Source: Microbacterium testaceum
GTDB lineage: Bacteria > Actinomycetota > Actinomycetes > Actinomycetales > Microbacteriaceae
DNA length: 64,000 nt
Assembly: GCF_020781835.1 (NCBI RefSeq)
Contig: NZ_JAJGNJ010000007.1
Coordinates: 124,001-188,000, forward strand
Direction of reading: 5' to 3'
The notes under the pieces were generated by a model, which saw only the letters and a list, made by a program, of their open reading frames with translations, did no database searches and was not told where the DNA came from. Shown one piece after another: positions 1 to 7,902 of the stretch. The translations under genes and the position numbers were made by a program. Each line of letters opens with the position of its first letter. The first letter of the stretch is position 1.

Positions 1-1161
1 GGCCACCAGGTATTCCTCGTCGCCGTCGACCCATCCGCCCTTGGCGAGCTTTCGCATGCCGGCGAGCGAGATGTTGCGCTTGATGGTGTCGATGAGGTTG
101 AGCCCGGCGCCCTTGCGGTCCTCCGTGACGTAGGCCAGACCGCTGCGGATCGCCGCGGGCACCGAGGACGTGTCGGCCTTCTGCCCGCGGATGTAGACGT
201 TGCCCGAGATGCGCGAGCCGAAGCTCCGGCCGAACACGCTCATCGCCAGCTCCGTACGGCCCGCACCCATGAGGCCGGCGATGCCGACGACCTCGCCGGC
301 GCGCACGTTCAGGTTCGCCTCGTGGATGACGACGCGGCTTCCATCCGTGGGGTGGTGCACCGTCCAGTCCTCGATGCGCAGCACCTCTTCGCCGATCTCG
401 ACGTCGCGGTCCGGGTACCGGTTCTCGAGCTCGCGGCCGACCATGCCGCGGATGATGCGGTCCTCGCTCGTGCCGCCGGTGGCCACGTCCAGCGTCTCGA
501 TGGTGCGACCGTCGCGGATGATGGTGACCTCATCGGCGATCGCGCGGATCTCGTTGAGCTTGTGGCTGATGATGATCGACGTGATCCCCTGCCCCTTGAG
601 GTGGCGGATCAGGTCGAGCAGGTGTTCGGAGTCGTCGTCGTTGAGCGCGGCCGTGGGCTCGTCGAGGATGAGGAGCTTGACGTCCTTCGACAGCGCCTTG
701 GCGATCTCGACGAGCTGCTGCTTGCCCACGCCGATCTCGTTGACCGGCACGTCGGGGCTGTCGCCCAGACCCACGCGGGCCAGGAGCTTGGATGCCTCGC
801 GGTTGGTGGCATCCCAGTCGATGAGGCCGCGGTGGGTGATCTCGTTGCCGAGGAAGATGTTCTCCGCGATCGAGAGGTAGGGGCTGAGGGCCAGCTCCTG
901 GTGGATGATGACGATGCCGGCCGCTTCGCTGTCGCGGATGTCCTTGAACTCGACGGTCTTGCCGTCGAAGACGATCTCACCGCGGTAGTCGCCCGCGGGA
1001 TAGACGCCGCTGAGCACCTTCATGAGAGTGGACTTCCCGGCGCCGTTCTCGCCGCAGATGGCGTGCACCGTTCCGCGGTCGACGGTCAGCGACACGTCCG
1101 CCAGGGCGATGACGCCGGGGAACTCCTTGGTGATCGAGCGCATCTCGAGGATGGTGCTCAC
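1..1161 (-). CDS. mmsA: Multiple-sugar ABC importer ATPase (MmsA/GguA/XylG type), 3' end outside window
   Basis: The protein energises uptake of a monosaccharide by a carbohydrate type-2 (CUT2) ABC importer at the inner face of the membrane. The visible 387 codons hold two fused nucleotide-binding domains. The first has Walker [10 protein letters not shown] near residue 36, Walker [12 protein letters not shown] and H-loop IIISHKL. The second begins near residue 255 and carries the degenerate P-loop GLMGAGRTE usual in this family. The start is GTG at 1161, with a strong AAGGAGG upstream. It lies downstream of the binding-protein gene and is separated from it by a long hairpin. The C-terminus, and presumably the permease gene, lie beyond position 1. 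The sugar cannot be told from sequence alone. Confidence 0.9.
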   Translation of the reverse strand, partial: MSTILEMRSITKEFPGVIALADVSLTVDRGTVHAICGENGAGKSTLMKVLSGVYPAGDYRGEIVFDGKTVEFKDIRDSEAAGIVIIHQELALSPYLSIAENIFLGNEITHRGLIDWDATNREASKLLARVGLGDSPDVPVNEIGVGKQQLVEIAKALSKDVKLLILDEPTAALNDDDSEHLLDLIRHLKGQGITSIIISHKLNEIRAIADEVTIIRDGRTIETLDVATGGTSEDRIIRGMVGRELENRYPDRDVEIGEEVLRIEDWTVHHPTDGSRVVIHEANLNVRAGEVVGIAGLMGAGRTELAMSVFGRSFGSRISGNVYIRGQKADTSSVPAAIRSGLAYVTEDRKGAGLNLIDTIKRNISLAGMRKLAKGGWVDGDEEYLVA

Positions 1162-1215
1162 GAGGTCCTCCTTGCAGGACCGGCTCGCAGGCCGGTTGGG
1201 GATGAGGGAACAGGG

Positions 1216-1253
1216 GCCTCCGCCGCGACCGAGCGGGCGGTCGCGGCGGAGGC
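1216..1253 (-). terminator. Perfect 16-bp intercistronic hairpin between chvE and mmsA
   Basis: Two perfectly complementary 16-nt arms (1216-1231 and 1238-1253) enclose a 6-nt loop, 32 nt after the binding-protein stop codon. No T-tract follows. Hairpins at this place in sugar ABC operons commonly protect the upstream mRNA or stop part of the transcripts, so that binding protein exceeds transporter. That role is inferred here. Confidence 0.6.
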
Positions 1254-1285
1254 GATGCGGGAGGGCCGAGACCCTCCCGCGGGGA

Positions 1286-2404
1286 TCACTTCAGGTCGTC
1301 GGCGCTGTAGTAGCCGCTGTCGACGAGGACCTCTTCGTAGTTGTCCTTCGTGACGATCGTCGACTCGAGCAGGTACGAGGGGACGACCTTCTCGCCGTTG
1401 TCGTACGTCTCGGTGTCGTTGACCTCGGGCTCCTCGCCCTTGCGGATCTCGTCGACCATGGTCACGGCCTGCTTGGCCAGCTCACGCGTGTCCTTGAAGA
1501 TCGTCGAGTACTGCTCACCGGCGATGATCGACTTGATCGAGCCGACCTCGGCGTCCTGACCGGTGATGACCGGCAGCGCGTCGGCCGCGTAGCCGCCCGA
1601 GGTCAGGGCCGAGATGATGCCGATCGACAGGCCGTCGTACGGCGAGAGCACACCGTCGAGCTTGGTGTCGCCGATGACCGTGAGGATGTTCTCCATGCGC
1701 TCCTGCGCGGTCTCGGGCAGCCAGCGCAGGATCGCGGCCTGACCGAAGTCCGTCTGGCCCGACGGGACCGTGATGACGCCCGAGTCGATGTAGGGCTGGA
1801 GGGTCTCCATGGCGCCGTTCCAGAAGAACGTGGCGTTGTTGTCGTCGGGGCTACCGGCGAACAGCTCGACGTTGAACGGACCGGTCGCGCCGGTCTCGTT
1901 GCCCTCGGCATCGAGGATGCCCAGGCCCGTGAGCAGCGACGTCGCCTGCTGCACGCCCACCTGGAAGTTGTCGAACGTGGTGTAGTAGTCGACGTTCTCG
2001 GTGCCGTTGATGAGGCGGTCGTATGCGATGACCGGGATCTCCGCATCGGCGGCCTGCTGCAGCACGTCGGTGAGGGTGGTGCCGTCGATCGAGGCGATGA
2101 TCAGGGCCTTGGCGCCCGAGGTGATCATGTTCTCGATCTGCGAGACCTGGGTGGGGATGTCGTCGTTGGCGTACTGCAGGTCGACCTCGTAGCCGAGCTC
2201 CTCCAGCTGCGACTTGACGTTGTCGCCGTCGGCGATCCACCGCTCCGACTGCTGGGTGGGCATCGCGACGCCGATGATGCCGCCGGCCTCGTCCGAGTCG
2301 CCGCTACCGCCGCCGGTGCGGTCGCCCGAGCAGCCCGCGAGACCGATGCCGAGCGCGAGGACGCCCGCTCCCGCGACCGCCTTGAGCATGCTGTGCTTCT
2401 TCAC
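1286..2404 (-). CDS. chvE: Multiple-monosaccharide ABC transporter substrate-binding lipoprotein (ChvE-like)
   Basis: This 372-residue extracytoplasmic receptor captures a monosaccharide and delivers it to the MmsA-type importer. Residues 1-25 form a lipoprotein signal: positively charged start, hydrophobic core and lipobox LAGC with the lipidated Cys at 25. The mature part has the periplasmic-binding-protein class I pattern, including [12 protein letters not shown], an [10 protein letters not shown] strand and a late ITGQDAEV segment. GTG at 2404 is the chosen start because it places the signal peptide at the N-terminus and follows AAGGGAA. Longer in-frame readings have no signal peptide. 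The gene is first in a leftward operon and has a promoter and LacI-type operator just upstream. Confidence 0.9.
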   Translation of the reverse strand: MKKHSMLKAVAGAGVLALGIGLAGCSGDRTGGGSGDSDEAGGIIGVAMPTQQSERWIADGDNVKSQLEELGYEVDLQYANDDIPTQVSQIENMITSGAKALIIASIDGTTLTDVLQQAADAEIPVIAYDRLINGTENVDYYTTFDNFQVGVQQATSLLTGLGILDAEGNETGATGPFNVELFAGSPDDNNATFFWNGAMETLQPYIDSGVITVPSGQTDFGQAAILRWLPETAQERMENILTVIGDTKLDGVLSPYDGLSIGIISALTSGGYAADALPVITGQDAEVGSIKSIIAGEQYSTIFKDTRELAKQAVTMVDEIRKGEEPEVNDTETYDNGEKVVPSYLLESTIVTKDNYEEVLVDSGYYSADDLK

Positions 2405-2600
2405 TCTGGTTCCCTTCGTTGGGTTGGATGTCACGGCCTCTCCGCACGGAGCCACCGCTGCAGCGCGGACGGCACGCCGGCACGCGTCCGTCGGGGCGAA
2501 ACGAGGCCGGCCGGGCGAAGCGGGGTAGCGCATCGTTCGAAACGTCTTCGTCTCGACGGAGTCGCTCCGCAGCGAGTCCCGTCGGCGTTGTGTGGCGGTT

Positions 2601-2657
2601 ATGTGACCGTTCACATTGTGTGTGCGATGGTACATCGCTCCGCGCCGCCGCTGTCAA
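2601..2657 (-). promoter_or_regulatory. Promoter and LacI-type operator of the chvE operon
   Basis: On the minus strand a perfect -35 TTGACA (2657-2652) is followed after 17 nt by the weak -10 TGTACC (2634-2629). Just downstream lies the palindrome ATGTGACCGTTCACAT (2601-2616), with perfect 6-bp arms, where a repressor would block initiation. A second inverted repeat, GCGATG-gta-CATCGC (2624-2638), overlaps the -10 box. The TGTGA..TCACA form matches operators of actinobacterial LacI-family sugar regulators, and such a regulator is encoded next door. Confidence 0.65.
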
Positions 2658-2702
2658 GTCCCCCTGCGTTCAGCGACCAGCCGTTGCCAAACCGTGACGT
2701 GA

Positions 2703-3737
2703 TCAGCGACTCGGCGGCGCGGTGGAGGACCGCACGATCAAGCGAAGGTGGTCGGGCTCGGGCATGGGCTCACCGTCGTGCGAGACTCCCAGGTCAGCGA
2801 ACAGATCCCAGACGGCACGCTGACCGATGCCGGTGAAGTCCTGGCGCACCGTCGTCAGCGGCGGCCACAGGTGCGCGGCCTCCGGGACATCGTCGAAGCC
2901 GACCACCGAAATGTCCTCGGGAACCGATCTGCCGATGGCCCGCACCGCGTGCATGAACCCCAGAGCCATGTGATCATTGCCCGCGAAGACCGCCGTCGCA
3001 TCCTCCGTGCGCAGGAGCTCGAGGCCCGCTTCGAACCCGAACTGCGCCGTCCAGTCCCCCAGCACCGGGGGGCGCGGTGCGAGGTCCTGCGCGTCCATCT
3101 CCGCGAGGTAGCCGCGCATGCGGTGGTCGGCTTCGATCCAGTCGCGCGGACCCGCGATGTGCAGGATGCGGGAGTGCCCGAGTTCGACGAGGTGCCGGAC
3201 GGCGGCGCGGGCCCCCGCGACCTGGTCGTTGAATGTCGCGGTCGGGGTCGCCGGTCCCGTCGACGAGACGATGCGCACGGGCACGGGCAGCTTCATCTCG
3301 TCGAGGATGGGCACGACCCGGGTCTGCGGCGCGACGGCGATGAGCCCCTCGATGGACTGCGCGACGAGGTGGTCGATCGATGCCCGCACATCGTCGGGGG
3401 CACTGGTGCCGAGGTTCGTCAGGGTCAGTCGGTAGCCGGCCCGGCGGGCCGCCGACTCCACCGCCTGCACCATCGCGGAGACGCCGTGGGTCGTCGTGCG
3501 CGGCCCCAGCACGCCGATGAGACGGGTACGGCTGGTGGCCAGAGCACGGGCCGCCTGATTCGGCACGAACTTCAGCTCCGCGATCGCTTGGCGCACCCGG
3601 GCCGCCGTCTCGGGGCGCAGCTGAGGACTATTGTTGATGACGCGGGAGACGGTCTGGTACGACACCCCGGCCAGGCGTGCGACGTCGCGAATACTCGGAG
3701 CCCTGGTCGCGGCATCCGGGATGTCGGTCTCGCTCAT
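2703..3737 (-). CDS. LacI-family transcriptional regulator
   Basis: This 344-residue DNA-binding regulator probably controls the adjacent sugar importer. The N-terminal helix-turn-helix IRDVARLAGVSYQTVSRV (residues 16-33) and hinge helix QAARALATSR are canonical LacI/GalR features. They are followed by a periplasmic-binding-like sensor domain with the family hallmark VVGFDDVPEA. The ATG at 3737 puts the HTH at the expected distance from the N-terminus; longer readings only add low-complexity sequence. It is transcribed in the same direction as chvE but upstream of it, with its own promoter. A palindrome at 3770-3781 resembles the chvE operator, which suggests autoregulation. Confidence 0.92.
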   Translation of the reverse strand: MSETDIPDAATRAPSIRDVARLAGVSYQTVSRVINNSPQLRPETAARVRQAIAELKFVPNQAARALATSRTRLIGVLGPRTTTHGVSAMVQAVESAARRAGYRLTLTNLGTSAPDDVRASIDHLVAQSIEGLIAVAPQTRVVPILDEMKLPVPVRIVSSTGPATPTATFNDQVAGARAAVRHLVELGHSRILHIAGPRDWIEADHRMRGYLAEMDAQDLAPRPPVLGDWTAQFGFEAGLELLRTEDATAVFAGNDHMALGFMHAVRAIGRSVPEDISVVGFDDVPEAAHLWPPLTTVRQDFTGIGQRAVWDLFADLGVSHDGEPMPEPDHLRLIVRSSTAPPSR

Positions 3738-3769
3738 GGATCTCGCTTCTTCGCGTCGCCGATCGCGTC

Positions 3770-3790
3770 GTGACCGGTCACAAGAGAATA
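3770..3790 (-). promoter_or_regulatory. Putative autoregulatory operator and -10 box of the lacI-type gene
   Basis: The perfect 12-bp palindrome GTGACCGGTCAC (3770-3781) lies directly after a -10-like TATTCT (3790-3785, minus strand), about 35 nt before the ATG. The minus-strand reading TTGTGACCGGTCAC shares the TGTGACCG half-site and the TCAC arm with the chvE operator. Confidence 0.5.
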
Positions 3791-3923
3791 GCCGAAGCGC
3801 CGTGCCGCCAGCCGCGCACCCGTCCCGAGGCCGCGTCCGCCGTGTGTAGCCGCCGTCCGTCGCCCGCGGCCCGCCGTCCCTCGCCGAGACGGGAACCGGG
3901 GGACGACGTGCCACGTCGGAGGG

Positions 3924-5246
3924 TCAGGATGCCAGCAGGGCGCGGTAGAAGCGGATGCCGCGCAGCCACACCTCCACGCGGATGCGCTCGTCGGGCCCGT
4001 GCAGCGCGTCGCGTTCGGCCCGTGCGAGGTGGAACGGGGTGAACCGGTAGACGTGGTCGGTGAGACCGGTGTAGAACCGACTGTCGCTCGCCCCGAGCTG
4101 CAGGTATGGCAGCGTCACGACGTCGTCGCCGAGCGTCTCTCCGACCGCCGCCGCCAGACGTCGCCACGCCGGTCCCTGCCACGGCGACACCGGCGACGGG
4201 TCGCCCCCGTGGCGCAACTGGATGTCGATGTCCGGATCGGAGACGGCGCGGCGCAGGTGGATCGCGGCATCCGACACCGTGTCGCCCGTGAGCAGCCGCA
4301 CGTTGACCGTCGCGCGGGCGGTCGTCGCCAGGACGTTGTCGCCCGGCGACCCCTCGAGGCGCGTGACCACGGCGGTCGTGCGGACGAGGGCGTTGGTCTC
4401 GGGACCGAGCAGGGCGAACGCGGCGGTGAGCACCGGGGCCGTCACCTCCGCGCGGCGGAACACCGTGCGCAGGGGCTCGGGCGCGTGGCCGGCGGCGGTC
4501 GCGAGCATCGCGTGCACCGGCGGGACGAGGCGACGCCGGAACGGTCTCCGGCGTACGCGTTCGATCGCGCGGGCCAGGCGCGCCGTGGCGGGGAAACGCG
4601 GCGGTGTGGAGGCGTGGCCCCCCGCTTCGCGCGCGATGAGCTCGAAGGTGGCCGTGCCGCGCTCGGCGACGCCGATCATCGCCGTCGGCGCCGCGACGCC
4701 GGGCAGCGCGCCCTCGACGACGGCGCCGCCCTCGTCGAGCACGAGGGCGGGTCGCACGCCGCGCTCGGCGAGGACCGCCGCCATCGCCCGGGCGCCCTCG
4801 CCGAGCGTCTCCTCGTCGTGGCCGAACGCGAGCCACACGTCGGCGCGCGGAACGACCCCCTCGGCCAGAGCCTGCTCGACGGCCTCGAGGATCGCGACGA
4901 GCGCGCCCTTGTCGTCGATCGCGCCGCGGGCGTACAGCGTCGCATCGGCGCCCGTCCCCTCCACGGTGGCGGCGAACGGATCCCGCGTCCAGGGCTGACC
5001 GGTGGTGTCGACGACGTCCTGATGGGCCAGCAGCACCAGGGGCTCGGCGCCGGAACCGCCCCTCCACCGGTACAGCAGCGCGTGCCCTGCGACGATCTCC
5101 CGCTCCAGATGCGTGTGGACGAGCGGGTACAGGCGCTCCAACGCGGCGCGGAAGTCTGCGAAACGCGCCGTGTCGGTACGCGACGGGTCGACGTGCGACA
5201 CGGTCGGGATGGCCAGAAGCTCGCGGAATCGCTCGACGGGCGTCAT
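3924..5246 (-). CDS. M20 family metallopeptidase (carboxypeptidase/deacylase type)
   Basis: A 440-residue zinc-dependent amidohydrolase of the M20/ArgE/DapE/PM20D1 superfamily, predicted cytoplasmic because no signal peptide is seen. The metal-binding motif LLAHQDVVD, the bridging-Asp region YARGAIDDKGALVA and the catalytic Glu pair in GHDEETLGEGA are all present. A dimerisation domain and a late His (DHVYRFTP) follow. Length fits long M20 members such as carboxypeptidase S. The ATG is 6 nt after TAGGCT (5258-5253), a leaderless-type start. The substrate, a peptide or N-acyl amino acid, cannot be told. It is divergent from the oxidoreductase at 5340. Confidence 0.85.
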   Translation of the reverse strand: MTPVERFRELLAIPTVSHVDPSRTDTARFADFRAALERLYPLVHTHLEREIVAGHALLYRWRGGSGAEPLVLLAHQDVVDTTGQPWTRDPFAATVEGTGADATLYARGAIDDKGALVAILEAVEQALAEGVVPRADVWLAFGHDEETLGEGARAMAAVLAERGVRPALVLDEGGAVVEGALPGVAAPTAMIGVAERGTATFELIAREAGGHASTPPRFPATARLARAIERVRRRPFRRRLVPPVHAMLATAAGHAPEPLRTVFRRAEVTAPVLTAAFALLGPETNALVRTTAVVTRLEGSPGDNVLATTARATVNVRLLTGDTVSDAAIHLRRAVSDPDIDIQLRHGGDPSPVSPWQGPAWRRLAAAVGETLGDDVVTLPYLQLGASDSRFYTGLTDHVYRFTPFHLARAERDALHGPDERIRVEVWLRGIRFYRALLAS

Positions 5247-5339
5247 GACGCGAGCCTACGCGGCACAGCATCCGTCCCTTTCGCTTCGCGCGGCGTCCGG
5301 TGTGGCCGCGGACCCCACCCGCGCCGATACGGTGGAGCC

Positions 5340-6323
5340 ATGACCGGACTGCACTGGGGCATCCTCGCAACGGGCGGCATCGCGCACGCCTTCACCTCCG
5401 ACCTGCGCACCGCGGGCCTTGACGTCACCGCGGTCGGGTCGCGCTCGATCGAGAACGCTCGGGCGTTCGCCGACGAGTACGACATCCCGCACGCCCACGG
5501 CTCGTACGAGGACCTGGTGGCCGACCCCGACGTCGACATCGTGTACATCGCCACCCCCCACCCCGGGCACGTGAACAACGCGCTGCTCGCGCTCGATCAC
5601 GGCAAGCACGTCCTCGTCGAGAAGCCGTTCACCCTCAACGCCGACGAGGCCGCGGCCATCCGCGACCGCGCGGCCGAGAAGGGGCTGCTGGCCATGGAGG
5701 CCATGTGGACGCGTTACCTGCCGCACATGGTGCGCATCCGCGAGATCCTCGCCGCCGGCACACTGGGCGAGATCCGCGTGGTCTCGGTCGACCACACCCA
5801 GAGGATCTCCACCGACCCTCGGCACCGGCTCAACGCCCTCGAACTCGGCGGAGGCGCACTGCTCGACCTGGGGATCTACCCCATCTCGTTCGCGGTGGAC
5901 ATCCTCGGCGTGCCGGAGCGCATCACGGCGTTCGCGCGCCTCTCGGATGCCGGCAGCGACGCCGAGGTCGCCACGGTGTTCGCGCACCCCGGCGGCGCCC
6001 TGTCGACCACCGTGTCGTCGTCGCGGGCTGCGGGGGCGAACGTCGCGCAGATCGTCGGCACCGAGGCACGGATCGAGATTGACCGGGTCTGGTACACCCC
6101 GACGACCTTCCGCGTCGTCGGCCCCGACGGCAGCGTCCTCGAAGAGTTCGACGGTGCCGTCGACGGTCGCGGCATGCAGTACCAGGCTCTCGCGGCCGAA
6201 CGTCTGGCGGCCGAGGGCGCGACCTCGAGCGACGTGCTGTCGATCGAGGACACCGTGGCGATCATGGGCGTGCTCGACGAGGTCCGCCGACAGATCGGTG
6301 TCGTCTATCCCTCGGAGCGCTGA
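5340..6323 (+). CDS. Gfo/Idh/MocA family NAD(P)-dependent oxidoreductase
   Basis: A 327-residue dehydrogenase of the glucose-fructose oxidoreductase/inositol dehydrogenase family. It has an N-terminal Rossmann segment with nucleotide-binding start WGILATGGIAHAF, the core motif HVLVEKPFTLN (catalytic Lys in EKP) and the C-terminal substrate domain with GGGALLDLGIYPI. The ATG at 5340 begins 6 nt after TACGGT (5328-5333), which suggests a leaderless mRNA; an open frame continues upstream but that part is opposite the M20 gene. The substrate is probably a sugar or polyol derivative (inference from family). Confidence 0.88.
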   Translation: MTGLHWGILATGGIAHAFTSDLRTAGLDVTAVGSRSIENARAFADEYDIPHAHGSYEDLVADPDVDIVYIATPHPGHVNNALLALDHGKHVLVEKPFTLNADEAAAIRDRAAEKGLLAMEAMWTRYLPHMVRIREILAAGTLGEIRVVSVDHTQRISTDPRHRLNALELGGGALLDLGIYPISFAVDILGVPERITAFARLSDAGSDAEVATVFAHPGGALSTTVSSSRAAGANVAQIVGTEARIEIDRVWYTPTTFRVVGPDGSVLEEFDGAVDGRGMQYQALAAERLAAEGATSSDVLSIEDTVAIMGVLDEVRRQIGVVYPSER

Positions 6324-6364
6324 GCGGGCTACCCGCGGGACGCCCCGCGCGAGAGACTGGAGGC

Positions 6365-7228
6365 ATGCCGGATACCCAGACCGCCCGTGTCGCCGTCTAT
6401 CTCGACTTCGACAACATCGTGATGTCCTGGTACGACCGTGTGCACGGTCGCAACGCCTACTCGCGGGACCGGCAGAAGATCGCCGAGAACCCGATGGACC
6501 CCGAGATCGCCGAGCGACTCACGAAGGCGACGATCGACGTCGGCGCGATCATCGACTACGCGGCCTCGTTCGGCACGCTGGTGCTCACGCGCGCGTATGC
6601 GGACTGGTCGGCGCCCGTTAACTCCGAGTATCGGTCGCAACTCGTGGCCCGCGCCGTCGACCTCGTGCAGCTGTTTCCCGCTGCGGCATACGCCAAGAAC
6701 GGCGCGGACATCCGCCTCGCGGTGGATGCCGTCGAGGACATGTTCCGCCTGCCCGACCTGTCGCATGTGGTGATCGTCGCCGGTGACAGTGACTACGTGC
6801 CGCTGGCTCAGCGGTGCAAGCGCCTGGGTCGCTACGTGGTGGGCGTCGGGGTCGCCGGGTCGACGGCGAAGTCCCTCGCCTCGGCGTGCGACCGTTTCGA
6901 CAACTACGACGCCCTCCCCGGCATCCCGAAGCTCGCCGACACGAAAAAGGAGTCCGCACCCACGCGGCCGCGAGCCCGCAAGCGGTCGCAGGACCCCGCA
7001 GTGAACCTGCTCGAACGAGCTATGCAGCTCGAGGGCGAGCGCGCCGACGGCGAGTGGCTGCACGCGTCGGCGGTCAAAGACCTGATGAAGCGGCTCGACC
7101 CTTCGTTCAGCGAGAAGGCTCTCGGATTCCGCAGTTTCTCCGACTTCCTGAAGGCCCAGACCGAGCAGGTCGAGGTCGACGAGGACTCCAACATCGTGCA
7201 GGTGCGGGCGGTCGCGCGCGCTGCCTGA
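6365..7228 (+). CDS. NYN-domain (PIN-like) protein with C-terminal OST-HTH/LOTUS-like domain
   Basis: A 287-residue putative RNA-directed nuclease. The N-terminal half is a NYN domain: VAVYLDFDNI near residue 9, NGADIRLAVDA and VVIVAGDSDYVPLAQR supply the Asp cluster expected for Mg-dependent RNA cleavage. After a basic linker (RPRARKRSQ), the last ~85 residues resemble an OST-HTH/LOTUS RNA-binding module (GEWLHASAVKDLMKRLDPSF..GFRSFSDFLK). The ATG lies 6 nt after GAGACT and also behind GGAGG-like sequence. The gene stands alone between unrelated neighbours. Its RNA target is unknown. Confidence 0.82.
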   Translation: MPDTQTARVAVYLDFDNIVMSWYDRVHGRNAYSRDRQKIAENPMDPEIAERLTKATIDVGAIIDYAASFGTLVLTRAYADWSAPVNSEYRSQLVARAVDLVQLFPAAAYAKNGADIRLAVDAVEDMFRLPDLSHVVIVAGDSDYVPLAQRCKRLGRYVVGVGVAGSTAKSLASACDRFDNYDALPGIPKLADTKKESAPTRPRARKRSQDPAVNLLERAMQLEGERADGEWLHASAVKDLMKRLDPSFSEKALGFRSFSDFLKAQTEQVEVDEDSNIVQVRAVARAA

Positions 7229-7271
7229 CGGGCCCTCCGCCGATACCCATCCGGTCGGTGGGGGATCCAGG

Positions 7272-7898
7272 TCAGCGGCGCTCGGCGCCGGGAGCAACGT
7301 GCGCGAGGACGCTGCCCCACACCGCCGAAAGCGTCACGTGAGAGTTGATCGTGTCGAGGTCATCGGCGTCGATCACTTCGACCCGAGCGCGCGGAATGCG
7401 CCGGGCGTACCACTCCGCGTCGTGGGCACCGGCCGGGCCGTCGCCGCCGACGACGACGAGCGTGTCGGCGACCACCCCGTCGAGCAGAGGGGTGTGCAGG
7501 TCTCGACTCAGCGGATCTGACGGGCTCTCGACGCCCACGATCGCGAGCCGGTCGACGACCGCACCCATCGCGGCAGCGAGGTGGATCGCGATCGGTCCGG
7601 CCGAGCGTTCGCCGACGAGACCCACCGTCGCGTCGGGCGCTTCGCGCGCGAGCAGGTCGCGCAGCGCGCCGACCGTGAGACCTGCGGGGGTCTGCCCGCC
7701 GAAGGCGGGCGGGTCGTCGAGCTCGGGGGCGTCCAGGCCGACCGCGACAATCCGCACGTCGTAGCCCGACGTCACGCGCACGTCCGGGTCGATCGTCGAG
7801 ACGTCTCCGGTGCGCAGAACGAGCACGGCGCGCGGCGCACCGGGCGTCCCGAAGCTGCGGTACTCCAGCTCTCCGTCCAACCAGGGGACACGGCTCAT
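7272..7898 (-). CDS. Alpha/beta-hydrolase-like protein co-transcribed with the DNA ligase
   Basis: A 208-residue protein that follows the ligase stop by 4 nt behind GGAAGGATGA, so the two are almost certainly one operon. The pattern of alternating strands and small residues (AVLVLRTGDV, VRIVAVGLD, TVGLVGERSAGPIAIHLAA, VADTLVVVGGDGPAGA) resembles an alpha/beta-hydrolase core. The nucleophile elbow reads GERSAG rather than a clean GxSxG, and the C-terminal HVTLSAVWGSVL could hold the His. Whether it is an active hydrolase is doubtful. I do not recognise a named family, and a role beside DNA joining is not evident from the sequence. Confidence 0.6.
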   Translation of the reverse strand: MSRVPWLDGELEYRSFGTPGAPRAVLVLRTGDVSTIDPDVRVTSGYDVRIVAVGLDAPELDDPPAFGGQTPAGLTVGALRDLLAREAPDATVGLVGERSAGPIAIHLAAAMGAVVDRLAIVGVESPSDPLSRDLHTPLLDGVVADTLVVVGGDGPAGAHDAEWYARRIPRARVEVIDADDLDTINSHVTLSAVWGSVLAHVAPGAERR

Positions 7899-7902
7899 CG
7901 GG

